NCBI GenBank assembly: GCA_044222245.1
Contig: JBGANQ010000043.1
Location: forward strand, 1-64,000
Direction of reading: 5' to 3'
Length of the DNA: 64,000 nucleotides
Origin: CALFML01 sp044222245
Lineage (GTDB): Bacteria; Myxococcota_A; Polyangia; Palsa-1104; JAEUJZ01
Of this stretch, positions 1-10,323 are shown piece after piece. How positions within the stretch are numbered: the first letter of the stretch is position 1; every line of letters begins with the position of its first letter. The notes beneath the pieces are model-generated. The model did not search any database. It was not told the origin of the DNA and saw nothing but the letters and a program-made list of their open reading frames with translations. The position numbers and the translations under genes were made by a program.

Positions 1-1173
1 GGTGGTGGGGGCGGGCGGGGGAGCGGCGGGGGCCTTGACCGGCTGGAGGTGCTCGTTGGAGGCGTACTCGGCGGGCAGGGGCGGGGTGTCGGTGGCGGTG
101 ACCTCCGCCGCCACCGTGGGCAGGATCTCCGAGCGATCGGCGGGGAACATCTCGCGACTGGTGCTCGCCTCGGGGACCTCGCGCAGGCGCTCGCGCACCT
201 CGGTCGCCGTGGCGGGGCGGCGCAGCGGCTCGCGATCGAGCAGGTCGGAGTGCAGCGACAGAAGCTGCGGCGACAGCGGGTGGCCAGCGCTCAGCGACGG
301 CACCGGCGCGGTGAGCCGCTTGTGCAGCAGCGCCATCGCGTTCTCGCGGTCCTCGTAGGTCGTGGCGAACGGTAGCAGGCCGGTCAGCATCTCCTGCAAG
401 AGCAGCCCAAGGGCGTACACGTCCAGCCGCGGGTCCCCGGGCGCCCCGGCGAAGCGCTCGGGCGCCATGTACAGCGCGGTGCCGATGTTGGAGTGCACGT
501 CGGTCTTGACCAGCGCCCCGTTCACCTCGCCGCTCTGCAGGATCTTGGCGATGCCAAAGTCGACCACCTTGGCCTGCTCGCCCTCTTCCTCGTCCTCGAC
601 CAGGAGCACGTTCTCCGGCTTGAGGTCGCGGTGGACGATGCCCAGCCGGTGGGCGTGGGCGAGCGCGGCGACAATCTGGCAAAACAGGCGCATGGCGCGC
701 CCCGTCTCCAGCGTGAAGACCGGGCCGCGCTCGCTGCTGTGCCACGATTTCTCGATGAGCTGGGCCAGCGAGCCGCCGTTTATAAACTCCATCGCGATGT
801 AGTAAAGGCCGTCGGACGTGCTGCCCGAGGTGTAGGTGATCGCGAGGTTTCGGTGCTGCAGCCGCGCCGTCGCCTTGGCCTCCTGCAGGAAGCGCTGCAC
901 GACCTGCGGATCGTCGGCCAGATCCGAGCGCAGCACCTTGAGGGCGACCGCCCGATCCACCCCGGTCTGGATCGCCCGATAGACCGTGCCCATGCCGCCG
1001 GTGCCGATGCGGGCGATGATGGCAAACTCGGCGACCCGCCGTCCGAGCAGCGGGTCGTTCTCGGCCGCCGCCAGATCGTCCAGCGTCACCAGGTAGGCCC
1101 CGTCGCGCGGGCAGAACGTCTCCCCGGCTCCCTCGGACTTATAGCCGCACGCTGGACACACGCGTGGGGCCAT
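1..1173 (-). CDS. Ser/Thr protein kinase, C-terminus cut by window edge
   Basis: This gene runs off the left edge, so only the N-terminal 391 codons are visible. The protein opens with a short zinc-ribbon-like segment (CPACG, then FCPRDG), followed by a Hanks-type kinase domain: glycine loop GTGGMGTVY, the VALKVL lysine, HRDLKPEN catalytic loop, DFGIAK and an APERF activation-segment end. All core catalytic residues are present, so it should be an active kinase. After the kinase lobe comes a Pro/Ala-rich linker. The ATG at 1173 places the zinc ribbon at the very N-terminus, as in the kinase at 46.2-48.0 kb. An in-frame GTG at 1227 preceded by a -10-like hexamer is an equally credible start. 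Transcribed divergently from surE. Confidence 0.9.
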   Translation of the reverse strand, partial: MAPRVCPACGYKSEGAGETFCPRDGAYLVTLDDLAAAENDPLLGRRVAEFAIIARIGTGGMGTVYRAIQTGVDRAVALKVLRSDLADDPQVVQRFLQEAKATARLQHRNLAITYTSGSTSDGLYYIAMEFINGGSLAQLIEKSWHSSERGPVFTLETGRAMRLFCQIVAALAHAHRLGIVHRDLKPENVLLVEDEEEGEQAKVVDFGIAKILQSGEVNGALVKTDVHSNIGTALYMAPERFAGAPGDPRLDVYALGLLLQEMLTGLLPFATTYEDRENAMALLHKRLTAPVPSLSAGHPLSPQLLSLHSDLLDREPLRRPATATEVRERLREVPEASTSREMFPADRSEILPTVAAEVTATDTPPLPAEYASNEHLQPVKAPAAPPPAPTT

Positions 1174-1235
1174 CGCCTTGCCGGCGTCGAAACCGGGCGA
1201 TCCGACACGAGGATTTTCCGTAGGCACCGTGGCTT

Positions 1236-1241
1236 AAACTA
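1236..1241 (-). promoter_or_regulatory. Putative -10 element for the kinase (GTG start at 1227)
   Basis: On the minus strand TAGTTT lies 8 nt before an in-frame GTG at 1227; an overlapping TATAGT lies 10 nt before it. No Shine-Dalgarno sequence precedes that GTG. This fits the leaderless-type spacing seen at other starts in this window. The position is seen directly; promoter function is inference. Confidence 0.35.
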
Positions 1242-1319
1242 TAAACCCCTCGGGGGGGCCGATTCAATGAAGCCGCCACTTCCGACCCTTTCGGACTGTC
1301 TTGGCAGCGCCGCCCGCGG

Positions 1320-1325
1320 TAGGGT
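1320..1325 (+). promoter_or_regulatory. Putative -10 element, leaderless surE
   Basis: TAGGGT is followed by 6 nt (CGGGCG) and then the GTG start of surE. No purine-rich ribosome binding site fits in between. The spacing predicts transcription starting at or next to the start codon. Confidence 0.4.
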
Positions 1326-1331
1326 CGGGCG

Positions 1332-2156
1332 GTGAAGATTCTTATTACCAATGATGACGGTGTGCGCGCAGATGGGCTGGCGATGCTGGCGTCCCGGCTC
1401 GGCGAGCTTGGCGAGGTCTGGGTGGTCGCTCCCGACCGCGAGCGCAGCGCGGTCGGCCACGCCTTTACCCTCCACGAGCCGCTGCGGGTCGAGAAGCTCG
1501 GCAACCGGGTGTACTCGGTGAGCGGGACGCCGGCCGACTGCGTGTACCTGGGCCTTTTAGAGCTGTGCCGCGATGTCGAGCTGGTACTGTCGGGGATAAA
1601 CCACGGCTATAACCTCGGCGCCGACATCTTCTACTCGGGCACCGTCGCCGGGGCGATCGAGGCGGCGCTGCGCGGGGTGCCATCGATCGCGGTCTCGATG
1701 GGGGTCGGCAAGGGCGCCGACTTCGCCCCGGCGGCGCACTTCTGCAAGGCGCTGGTCGGCGCCCTGGCGCGGGCGGTGGCGAGCGGCAGCCTGCCGGAAA
1801 AGACCCTGCTCAACGTCAACGTGCCCGGACCGGCGGCAGCAGCGGCGGCGAGCGCTGCGGTGACCGATGCCAAGCCGGCGAGCGCGGCGCCGTCCTTCCG
1901 CTGGACCCGCCTTGGCCAGCGCAACTACCGCGACCGGGTCGAGCACCGCACCGACCCGCGCGGCAACACCTACTACTGGATCGGCGGCGCCGCCGAGCCG
2001 TGCGAGGATCAGCCGGGCACCGATGTCCACGCTGTCCACCACGGCCTGGTGTCGGTGACGCCGCTCGGGCTCGACCTGACGCACCAGAGCCTGCTGGAGC
2101 AGCTGCCCGGGTGGCAACTGGCTGGATTTGCTGCGGTTGGAGATACAGACTTGTAG
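1332..2156 (+). CDS. surE: 5'/3'-nucleotidase SurE
   Basis: SurE is a metal-dependent nucleotidase that removes phosphate from nucleoside monophosphates, and is often found beside pcm in bacteria. The 274-residue product has the family N-terminus with the metal-binding ITNDDG (Asp8, Asp9), the DRERSAVGHAFTL segment with the conserved Ser, SGINHGYN, and YSGTVAGAIEAAL. The start is GTG, because the conserved MKILITNDDG begins there. The C-terminal half has an Ala-rich insertion near residue 160. The next gene, pcm, starts 10 nt downstream in the same direction, the classic surE-pcm pairing linked to stationary-phase repair. Confidence 0.96.
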   Translation: MKILITNDDGVRADGLAMLASRLGELGEVWVVAPDRERSAVGHAFTLHEPLRVEKLGNRVYSVSGTPADCVYLGLLELCRDVELVLSGINHGYNLGADIFYSGTVAGAIEAALRGVPSIAVSMGVGKGADFAPAAHFCKALVGALARAVASGSLPEKTLLNVNVPGPAAAAAASAAVTDAKPASAAPSFRWTRLGQRNYRDRVEHRTDPRGNTYYWIGGAAEPCEDQPGTDVHAVHHGLVSVTPLGLDLTHQSLLEQLPGWQLAGFAAVGDTDL

Positions 2157-2166
2157 CAGTGCCAAG

Positions 2167-2862
2167 ATGACCTCCACCTCCAAGCCAGATCCGGCGCGCG
2201 CGGCGGCGGCGCGCGATGAGATGGTCCACGACCAGCTCCTGCGCCGCGGGATCGCCGACGAGCGGGTGCTGCAGGCGATGGCCAAGGTGCCGCGCGAGCG
2301 CTTCGTCGCCCCCGAGCTCGGGGCCCTTGCCTACAGCGACCAGCCGCTGGCGACCGCCTTCGGCCAGACGATCTCGCAGCCTTACGTGGTGGCGCGCATC
2401 GCCGAGCTGCTACAGCTTTCGGGCAGCGAGCGAGTGCTCGACATCGGCGCCGGCAGCGGCTACCAGGCCGCGGTGCTGGCCGAGCTCGTCCCCCGCGGCC
2501 GGGTCTTCGCCATCGAGCGCATCCCCGAGCTCTGCGACAGCGCCCGCCAGCGGCTGCGCGAGCTGCACTACGACGTCGAGCTCGTCTGCCAGGACGGCAC
2601 CTTCGGCTGGCCGGCGCACGCGCCCTATGACGCGATCGCAGTGGCCGCCGCGGCGCCGGCGGTGCCCGAGCCTCTGGTGGCGCAGCTTAAAGATGGCGGG
2701 CGGATGGTCATCCCGATCGGCACTGCCGACCTGCAGCACCTGACGGTGGTAAGCCGAAAGGGCACGCAGGTGCAGCTGACGCGGGACTGCTCGGTGCGGT
2801 TTGTGCCGCTGCTCGGTGAGCACGGCTTCCCGCTCGGACCAAGGGGAAGCGGGGCGGACTAG
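2167..2862 (+). CDS. pcm: Protein-L-isoaspartate O-methyltransferase
   Basis: Pcm uses S-adenosylmethionine to methylate L-isoaspartyl residues formed by ageing and so starts their repair. The 231-residue protein shows the family pattern: PRERFVAPE, YSDQPLATAFGQTISQP and the SAM-binding VLDIGAGSGYQAAVLAEL. The ATG at 2167 is preferred over an in-frame codon at 2128 that lies inside surE. The first 20 residues are a family-atypical Ala-rich lead. It shares an operon with surE. Its stop codon overlaps, in a CTAG palindrome, the stop of the convergent BAX-inhibitor-like gene. Confidence 0.95.
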   Translation: MTSTSKPDPARAAAARDEMVHDQLLRRGIADERVLQAMAKVPRERFVAPELGALAYSDQPLATAFGQTISQPYVVARIAELLQLSGSERVLDIGAGSGYQAAVLAELVPRGRVFAIERIPELCDSARQRLRELHYDVELVCQDGTFGWPAHAPYDAIAVAAAAPAVPEPLVAQLKDGGRMVIPIGTADLQHLTVVSRKGTQVQLTRDCSVRFVPLLGEHGFPLGPRGSGAD

Positions 2863-3560
2863 CTGCGGCGGCCGCCGAAGAAGCGCAGCAGCAGGTGCAG
2901 CGCGCTGACGAAGATGTTAAACAGCGCCGCGAACATCATCAGCGCGCCCTGCACCGGGTTATCGTAGTCGGGGTTTGAGAGCACGTCGCTGGTCGCGTAG
3001 ACCAGCATGATCACCCCGAAGATGCCGATGCCGGCGGCGATGATGGTGTGCAGGATCGGCAGCTGGAAGAACAGGTTGAGCACCGAGGCGGCAACCAGGC
3101 TGACGAACATGCCGGTGAGCAGGCCCGCGGGGGCCGAGAAGCGCTCGCGGGTGAACATCATGTAGCCGGTCACCGCGACAAAGACCGCGCCGGTGATGCC
3201 GAGCGCCGCCGGGACGATCTCTGGGTTCAAAAGCTGCGCCAGGTACAGCGCCGGCGACAGCGTCAGGCCCGACAGCAGGCCGTCAAAGCCCAGGGCGACG
3301 ATGCCCACCGCCGGGCTCTGGCGCGAGCCCCACAGGGCGATCATCGGTACTACATTCAGCAGCACCAGGGCCAGCAGCCAGCCGAGCCGTCCCGAGAACA
3401 GCTGCACCATCGCTGGTGAGGTCGAGCCGAAGTAGCCGCCGGCCACCGCGGTGACCACGCTGACGCTGAGCAGGGCGTAGGTCTTTTTCACCAGCGCCGC
3501 CCGCTGCTCGTCGAGGACTACCGTGCCAAAGAGCTTATCCGTAGCTGACATGATCGACAT
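2859..3560 (-). CDS. BAX inhibitor-1/YccA-family membrane protein
   Basis: A 233-residue, very hydrophobic protein with about seven membrane segments, from the inner-membrane family that includes E. coli YccA and YbhL. Some homologues are proton- or calcium-leak channels; YccA restrains FtsH. The N-terminus carries the typical short soluble lead with LVKKTYALLS. The start is set by GGGAG seven nt before the ATG at 3560; a longer reading back to 3665 has no such site and a non-family sequence. It is convergent with pcm. I see no clue to a specific partner. Confidence 0.85.
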   Translation of the reverse strand: MSIMSATDKLFGTVVLDEQRAALVKKTYALLSVSVVTAVAGGYFGSTSPAMVQLFSGRLGWLLALVLLNVVPMIALWGSRQSPAVGIVALGFDGLLSGLTLSPALYLAQLLNPEIVPAALGITGAVFVAVTGYMMFTRERFSAPAGLLTGMFVSLVAASVLNLFFQLPILHTIIAAGIGIFGVIMLVYATSDVLSNPDYDNPVQGALMMFAALFNIFVSALHLLLRFFGGRRS

Positions 3561-3720
3561 TGAGTAACTCCCGTAGTTGGCGATAAACCCGAGCTCTACT
3601 TGCCTGCGGAGGCCGCGCCGCGCGCTTGGGCTGCGATCGGTTTTCGGGTTCTTTCGACCAAACAACGCCTAATGCGGCCTGAAATGATTATGAGTACGAC
3701 TGCGCCGTCCCGCCAGGGGC

Positions 3721-4368
3721 TCAGGTCGCCGCGCCGCGCGCCAGAACAAAATACTGCCCGATCGGCTTGCCCAGGCGCGTCGCCTGACCGATGACTACAT
3801 CTCGCGACACCCGCCGGCAGAAATCGTGCATGTTCTTATAGACGAAGATCGACAGCCCGCGGTGGTTCGGCTTGACCCGCGGCCAGCCGGCCGGGACTTC
3901 ATCCTGGGCGGGGACCTTGGTGTAGTCGATGAGCAGCTCGCTGCCGGCCTGCTCGACCATAAAATAGCCGGGGCCGGTGAGGAAGCTCATCAGCTGGTGG
4001 TTATAGCCGATGATCGTGCCGCGGGCGGTGCGGGCGAACCGCTTCTCGAACCGGCGGAACAGCGGCAGGCTGTTGAGGCCCGAGCAGATGAGGGTCTGCC
4101 CGACCGCGAGCGAGCTCGGCATGAACTCGGCCAGGGTGAGCGGCGGCGCGCTGGCGCAGTGCTGGTACAGCTCGCCCAGCGCCTTGCGCGACAGGCGGCG
4201 CACCGCGGCGATGCGCGACTGCACGTCCAGGGCGTCCAGGTAGCTGGCGAGCCCCTGCGGGTCGCCTCCCTTGCGGATGAGCGCGGTCAGCTCGCCGCCG
4301 GCGACGAGGGCCTGCTGGGCTGCCGGCGAGAGCGACTCTGGAGGTGCGGAAGCTTGGGTCGTGGTCAT
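3721..4368 (-). CDS. Conserved-looking hypothetical protein, 215 aa
   Basis: I do not recognise the family. The protein is soluble, with no signal peptide or membrane segment. The N-terminal half is helical and rich in Leu/Ala (residues about 15-80). The C-terminal half has more beta-like character, including GTIIGYNHQLMSFLTGPGYF and ELLIDYTKVP. The start at 4368 is supported by AAGGA about six nt upstream. Codon use and GC content match the neighbours. It lies 84 nt upstream of glmS on the same strand, so the two may be cotranscribed, but nothing ties them functionally. Confidence 0.75.
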   Translation of the reverse strand: MTTTQASAPPESLSPAAQQALVAGGELTALIRKGGDPQGLASYLDALDVQSRIAAVRRLSRKALGELYQHCASAPPLTLAEFMPSSLAVGQTLICSGLNSLPLFRRFEKRFARTARGTIIGYNHQLMSFLTGPGYFMVEQAGSELLIDYTKVPAQDEVPAGWPRVKPNHRGLSIFVYKNMHDFCRRVSRDVVIGQATRLGKPIGQYFVLARGAAT

Positions 4369-4406
4369 TGCAGTCCTTGGGCGTTCCTTGGCAGGGTGAG
4401 CGCAGC

Positions 4407-6284
<1,878 letters not shown>

Positions 6285-6401
6285 GGTGGCCCCGTTTAAA
6301 CTAGAAAAATCCTCGCCTGCCAAGTAGGCCGAACTAAAGCGCAATCGGCTCGCGCGGCCGCGGGCGGGGTCCGCCGGCTTCTCGGAAGGGCGCGGATTTG
6401 G

Positions 6402-6407
6402 TACGCT
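6402..6407 (+). promoter_or_regulatory. Putative -10 element, leaderless PilZ-like gene
   Basis: TACGCT preceded by TGG (extended -10 form TGnTAnnnT) sits 8 nt before the ATG at 6416. No ribosome binding site is visible. Confidence 0.4.
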
Positions 6408-6415
6408 GTTACGCT

Positions 6416-7009
6416 ATGAGCATAGAGGTCATCTATCAAGGACTTACCATCGCTAAGGGCCCAAGCTTTCGCCTGCAGGACGGCGGGGTGTTCGTCGAGC
6501 TCGACGGCCCGATGCCGGTGGCGACGGCGCTGAGCCTGGCCCACGGCGAGCACGCCCTGCACGGCCGGGTGCGCCGGGTGAGCGAGGGCAGCGGCGCCGG
6601 GATGCTGATCGTGCCGACCGAGACCAAGAAGCTGCCGCGCTGGCTGATGCAGCTTGGCCCGACCAGCGTCAGCAACGTCGAGCTCGAGCCCGAGCCGGTC
6701 GCCGCCCCGGCGCCCGAGCCAGCGGTGGCGGCGGCGCCCGAGCCGGCGGTCGCCCCGGCGCCCGAGTCGACCCCGGTGGCTGCAGAGCCGGCCGAGGCCG
6801 CGCCGGCGGCAACCCCGACCGAGGCCAAGTCCGAGGCGGCGAACGCCGAGCCGGCAGCTGAGGCTGGCGAGCCGGCAGCCGCCTCCGGCCATACGCCCAG
6901 CGAGCATGACGCCGCGGCCAAAGACGAAGAAGAAGAGTCCAAGCCCACCGACAAGAAGCCATCCGCCGCCGCCCCCGCGAACAAGAAGAAGAAAGCCCGC
7001 AAGCGCTAG
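6416..7009 (+). CDS. PilZ-like small-domain protein with Ala/Pro/Glu-rich tail
   Basis: The 197-residue protein has two parts. Residues 1-82 look like a compact beta domain with a weak PilZ-like pattern (FVELDGPMPVATALSLAHG, then GRVRRVSEGSGAGMLIVP). The rest is low-complexity, rich in Ala, Pro and Glu, and ends in a basic KKKKARKR tail. PilZ domains usually bind cyclic di-GMP through RxxxR and D/NxSxxG motifs. I do not see those motifs clearly, so c-di-GMP binding is doubtful. The acidic middle and basic tail suggest a flexible scaffold. The start follows the leaderless pattern. Confidence 0.6.
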   Translation: MSIEVIYQGLTIAKGPSFRLQDGGVFVELDGPMPVATALSLAHGEHALHGRVRRVSEGSGAGMLIVPTETKKLPRWLMQLGPTSVSNVELEPEPVAAPAPEPAVAAAPEPAVAPAPESTPVAAEPAEAAPAATPTEAKSEAANAEPAAEAGEPAAASGHTPSEHDAAAKDEEEESKPTDKKPSAAAPANKKKKARKR

Positions 7010-7194
7010 CCGGCGTCGCAGGAGGTCGCCAGCGGCTCGGGTCCGGGCGCGCGGCGCCGCCTCTGATCTGGGAGCACGATCGGACCCGAGCTTGGGTCGC
7101 GCAGAAACTCTGCCCCTGCCTGCGAGCCCCTCAGCCCAAGCCCGGGCTGCAGCGGGTAGGGTCGGGCAAGGGTTGGCGCGCACAGCGGTTCTGG

Positions 7195-7200
7195 TAGCCT
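7195..7200 (+). promoter_or_regulatory. Putative -10 element, leaderless LD-carboxypeptidase gene
   Basis: TGGTAGCCT (extended -10 type, hexamer TAGCCT) lies 7 nt before the ATG at 7208, with no Shine-Dalgarno sequence between. Confidence 0.4.
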
Positions 7201-7207
7201 GCTACGC

Positions 7208-8164
7208 ATGAAGGTCGTGCCGTCGTCCCTGGGGGGAAAGCCGTGGCGAGCGCCGCCGGCGCTGCGCCCCGGCGAGCGGATCGCTGTGGTCGCTCCCGCC
7301 GGGCCGGTGCCGCCGGCGCGCTACGCGGCGGGCGCGCTCCACCTGGAGGCGCGCTACGAGCTGGTGACCGCCCCCGGCCTCTTTCTGAAGACCGGCTACC
7401 TCGCCGGCGAAGACGGGCGGCGCCTGGCCGATCTGCAGTGGGCGCTTTCCGATCCATCGGTGCGCGCCGTGTGCTGCGCCCGCGGCGGCTATGGCACGCT
7501 GCGCTACCTGCCGCAGCTCTTGGCGCTGCCGAGCTCCGAGCTGCGCCCGGTGCCGCTGGTCGGCTTCTCCGACATCACGGTGCTGCACGCCTGGGCGGCC
7601 ACGGCGCGCCTGCGGACCATCCACGGGCCGGTGGTGACGCAGCTCGGCGAGCTGACCGCGGCCGACGCCGCCGCGCTGTGGACCCTGCTGGAGGAGCCGG
7701 CGCCGCCGCCGCCGCTGGAGGCGCTGGAGCCGCTCACCCCCTCCCACCTGCCCGTGCAGGGCCGGCTGCTCGGCGGCAACCTGGAGGTGCTGTCGCGGCT
7801 GTGCGGCACGCCGCTTGGCCAGGCGCTGTTGCCCGGCGAGCCGGTGGTGCTGCTGCTGGAAGAGGTCACCGAGGCGCCCTATCGCATCGATCGCGCCCTC
7901 ACCCAGCTGCTGCTCTCCGGCGCTCTGGCCCAGGTGCGCGCGGTGGTGGTCGGCGATCTGGTGCGCTGCGATGGCCCCGCCGACGGCTCGCACCCGAGCG
8001 CCCTGGACGTCATCGCCGAGCGCCTGCACTCTCTGGGCGTCCCCATCCTCGCCGGCGCCCCCATCGGTCACGGCCCGCGCAATCGCTCGGTCCCGCTGGG
8101 GGCCCGCGTCGAGTGCAACCCCCAGCGCCGCAGCCTGGAGTTCCTGGAAGGCGCGGTGAGCTGA
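7208..8164 (+). CDS. ldcA: LD-carboxypeptidase, peptidase family S66
   Basis: S66 enzymes remove the terminal D-Ala from murein tetrapeptides during cell-wall recycling. The 318-residue protein shows the N-terminal LRPGERIAVVAPAGP, CARGGYGTLRYLPQL, and the nucleophile Ser in LVGFSDITVL. It also has the catalytic Glu in LLLEEVTEAPYRIDRAL and the His in PIGHGPRN, so the Ser-Glu-His set is complete. No signal peptide is visible, consistent with a cytoplasmic recycling enzyme. It is convergent with the end of the ccm operon, 31 nt away. Confidence 0.92.
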   Translation: MKVVPSSLGGKPWRAPPALRPGERIAVVAPAGPVPPARYAAGALHLEARYELVTAPGLFLKTGYLAGEDGRRLADLQWALSDPSVRAVCCARGGYGTLRYLPQLLALPSSELRPVPLVGFSDITVLHAWAATARLRTIHGPVVTQLGELTAADAAALWTLLEEPAPPPPLEALEPLTPSHLPVQGRLLGGNLEVLSRLCGTPLGQALLPGEPVVLLLEEVTEAPYRIDRALTQLLLSGALAQVRAVVVGDLVRCDGPADGSHPSALDVIAERLHSLGVPILAGAPIGHGPRNRSVPLGARVECNPQRRSLEFLEGAVS

Positions 8165-8195
8165 GCCCAGAAGGGCTTGCCGCCGCGGCGCGCCG

Positions 8196-8447
8196 CTACG
8201 AGGGCGTGGTCCCGTCCGCGGGCTCGGCATCCGCGGCATCCGGGGCTTCCGTCTCCCGGGCCGCGGCGTCGCCGGGCGCACCGCCCTTGGCCGCGGTCAG
8301 GCGGGCGCGGCGGGCGGCGCGGGCTTCCTTGCGCGCCTGCTCGGCCAGCAGGGCGTCGCGCGCCGCGCGGCTGCCCAGCACATACCCAATCACGATGCCG
8401 AGCATCAGCATCGCCGGGATGTAGATGAAGTGCGCCGCGGTAGGCAT
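8196..8447 (-). CDS. Small single-pass membrane protein, last gene of ccm operon
   Basis: The 83-residue product has one membrane segment (residues about 7-26, IPAMLMLGIVIGYVLGS) followed by a charged Arg/Lys/Ala helix and an acidic tail. It starts 9 nt after the ccmD-like stop, so it is almost certainly part of the ccm operon. No family is recognised. Its topology (short periplasmic lead, cytoplasmic basic helix) resembles CcmD-type small subunits, so a structural role with CcmABC is possible. That is inference from position only. Confidence 0.65.
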   Translation of the reverse strand: MPTAAHFIYIPAMLMLGIVIGYVLGSRAARDALLAEQARKEARAARRARLTAAKGGAPGDAAARETEAPDAADAEPADGTTPS

Positions 8448-8456
8448 GGGCGGCGG

Positions 8457-8852
8457 CTAGCTGGGGCTAGTGCCGGTGGCCTGGTTCAGGCGCTCGGCGA
8501 GCTGGTCGATCTCGGTCTCCAGCTGCCGGGTGCGGCGCGCGGTGAGGCCGACGAACACCAGGACCGCCAGCCAGATGAAGCCGTAGGCGGTGGCGACCAG
8601 CGGTCCGGCGGGGATCCCCTCCTCGACGTTGGTCATGTTGGCGGGCCGGCTGTCGGGGACAAAGCCCTCGCTGTCGGGCACCGGCTTGGCGGTCGGCGCG
8701 GCGGCGGCGCCGTAGGCGGGCGCGGCCGGTGAACCGGCAGGCCCGTCGGCGCGGCCGGTCAGCGGCAGCCCGGTGGTGAGCAGGAAGCTGAGCAGGAGGC
8801 CGGGCGACAGCAGTCGGGCCCAAAGGCGTCCGCGGTGGATCGTGGCACTCAT
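8457..8852 (-). CDS. ccmD: CcmD-like haem exporter subunit with N-terminal extension
   Basis: CcmD is a small membrane protein needed to release holo-CcmE from the CcmABC complex. The C-terminal 50 residues match the CcmD pattern: a membrane segment FIWLAVLVFVGL followed by an Arg-rich stretch and a coiled helix ETEIDQLAERL. This version is unusually long (131 aa; classical CcmD is about 60-70), with a signal-like N-terminus and a Pro/Ala-rich periplasmic linker. AAGGA eight nt before the ATG at 8852 sets the start. It sits 28 nt after ccmC. Confidence 0.75.
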   Translation of the reverse strand: MSATIHRGRLWARLLSPGLLLSFLLTTGLPLTGRADGPAGSPAAPAYGAAAAPTAKPVPDSEGFVPDSRPANMTNVEEGIPAGPLVATAYGFIWLAVLVFVGLTARRTRQLETEIDQLAERLNQATGTSPS

Positions 8853-8880
8853 GGGAAGGTCCTTGGTCATGCGTGAGTCG

Positions 8881-9615
8881 TCAGTCGTCAATGAGGCCGG
8901 CGTCTTGCGCCTGCAGGTGCAGGGCGTTGTAGCGCGCCCGCGCCCGCTCCAGGCCCATTCGCAGCTGCATCAGCACCACGAAGAGCACCGTGAAGGTAAC
9001 CATAGACAGCCAGAACGCCGGCCGCATTCCCGGGTCGAGCGTCGGCACCACGCTGGTCTTGGGGTGGATTGTCCGCCACAGCGACACCGAGATGTAGATC
9101 ATCGGCACGTCCGCCGCCCCGAACAGCGCCAGCCCCGCCCCCAGCCGCCGCCCGCCCGGCCCGCCGTAGCGGCGCGCGAACAGGTAGGCGATAAAGATGA
9201 TCCACAGAAGCGCCGTCGTCGTCAGCCGCACGTCCCACTGCCACCACACCCCCCACGCCTTGCGCGCCCACAGCGGCCCGCTGACGATCGCGATGAGGCC
9301 GAAGACCACCGTCAGCTCGGCCGCCGCCACCGCGTAGTGCTCGGCCTTGTCCGAGTTTTTGAACAGGTACAGCGCGCTGGCCACCCCGCAGGTGAGCGCC
9401 CCCAGCATCGCCAGCCACGCGCAGGGGACGTGGAAGTAGAAGATCCGCTGGACAAAGCCCATGGTCGGCTCGGTCGGGGCGCGCAGGATGAGCTGCGGCG
9501 CGATCAGCATCCCCAGCGTCGTGAACACGAGCAGCAGCCACAGCGTCGTCAGCGGCGCCGACTTTGAGGGAGGTGGAGGACTTGTAGACCCGGTAGACAC
9601 GGTAGACATCACCAT
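8881..9615 (-). CDS. ccmC: Haem exporter CcmC
   Basis: CcmC is the inner-membrane haem-handling protein that loads haem onto CcmE. The 244-residue protein has six membrane segments, an intact tryptophan-rich WWD motif WGVWWQWD (residues 121-128) and flanking His residues in FYFHVP (His62) and RTIHPK. Its intact WWD motif is a useful control for the altered motif in the neighbouring CcmF. GGAG about ten nt upstream, at the end of ccmB, supports this start; six nt separate the two genes. Confidence 0.95.
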   Translation of the reverse strand: MVMSTVSTGSTSPPPPSKSAPLTTLWLLLVFTTLGMLIAPQLILRAPTEPTMGFVQRIFYFHVPCAWLAMLGALTCGVASALYLFKNSDKAEHYAVAAAELTVVFGLIAIVSGPLWARKAWGVWWQWDVRLTTTALLWIIFIAYLFARRYGGPGGRRLGAGLALFGAADVPMIYISVSLWRTIHPKTSVVPTLDPGMRPAFWLSMVTFTVLFVVLMQLRMGLERARARYNALHLQAQDAGLIDD

Positions 9616-9621
9616 CGCAGG

Positions 9622-10323
9622 TTACTCCGTGGCGCAGAGCGGCTCAAACAGCCACAGGCCGCCCATCACCGCCAAGCTATCAAAGACCAGCAGGAACTTG
9701 AGCCAGCGCGCAGCGTCGTCCAGGCTCTCGGGGGTGCCGTACAGGATCGCGTAGGTGCCGCGGGCGCCGGCCAAGAGCACCGGCACGACCAGCGGGTAGA
9801 CGAGCAGCGGCAGCAGCACCTCGCGCACCCGCGCCCGCCCGAGCGAGGCCCCGAACAGCGCCGCCACCGCGGCAAAGCCGATGATCCCCAGCGTCAGAAG
9901 CAGGATCAGCTTGCCCCACGCCGCGGCGCCGCCGACCTGCATGCCGAACAAGAGGCACAGCGCCGGCACCACCACCGCGCACAGGAGCAGCATCAACAGC
10001 GACACCGACAGCAGCTTGGACAGGTAAAGCGCCGACCGCTCGACCGGCGCCAGCAGCAGCGCCCGCAGGGTGTCGGCCTCGCGCTCGCGCTCGAAGCTGC
10101 GGCTGATGCCGAGCATGCCCGACAGCGACAGCGCGACCCACAGCACGCCCGCCATCACCTCGACCGTGGGCGGCGATCCGCCAAGGAACGCGAACGAAAA
10201 CAGCAGCACGATGATGATCGCGAAAAGGAGCGTCGCGTAGATCAGCTCGCCGGCGCGCAGCTCGACCCGCACGTCCTTCCACAGGAGCATCGCCACCTGG
10301 CGCGGAAACGACCCCGGGGTCAT
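9622..10323 (-). CDS. ccmB: Haem ABC transporter permease CcmB
   Basis: CcmB is the permease partner of the CcmA ATPase. The 233-residue protein has about six membrane segments and the family's conserved FEREREADTLRALLLAPV in the first cytoplasmic loop. The start ATG overlaps the ccmA stop as ATGA, indicating translational coupling. A much longer upstream reading in the same frame is a shadow of ccmA. Confidence 0.94.
   Translation of the reverse strand: MTPGSFPRQVAMLLWKDVRVELRAGELIYATLLFAIIIVLLFSFAFLGGSPPTVEVMAGVLWVALSLSGMLGISRSFEREREADTLRALLLAPVERSALYLSKLLSVSLLMLLLCAVVVPALCLLFGMQVGGAAAWGKLILLLTLGIIGFAAVAALFGASLGRARVREVLLPLLVYPLVVPVLLAGARGTYAILYGTPESLDDAARWLKFLLVFDSLAVMGGLWLFEPLCATE

Noticed and set aside
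1557..2285. 242-codon antisense frame over surE
   Set aside because: No motif, Arg/Ala-rich; surE and pcm on the plus strand are unambiguous.
8160..8185. Small hairpin (GAGCCC/GGGCTT) between ldcA and the ccm operon end
   Set aside because: The stem is short and there is no T-tract, so I do not call it a terminator.
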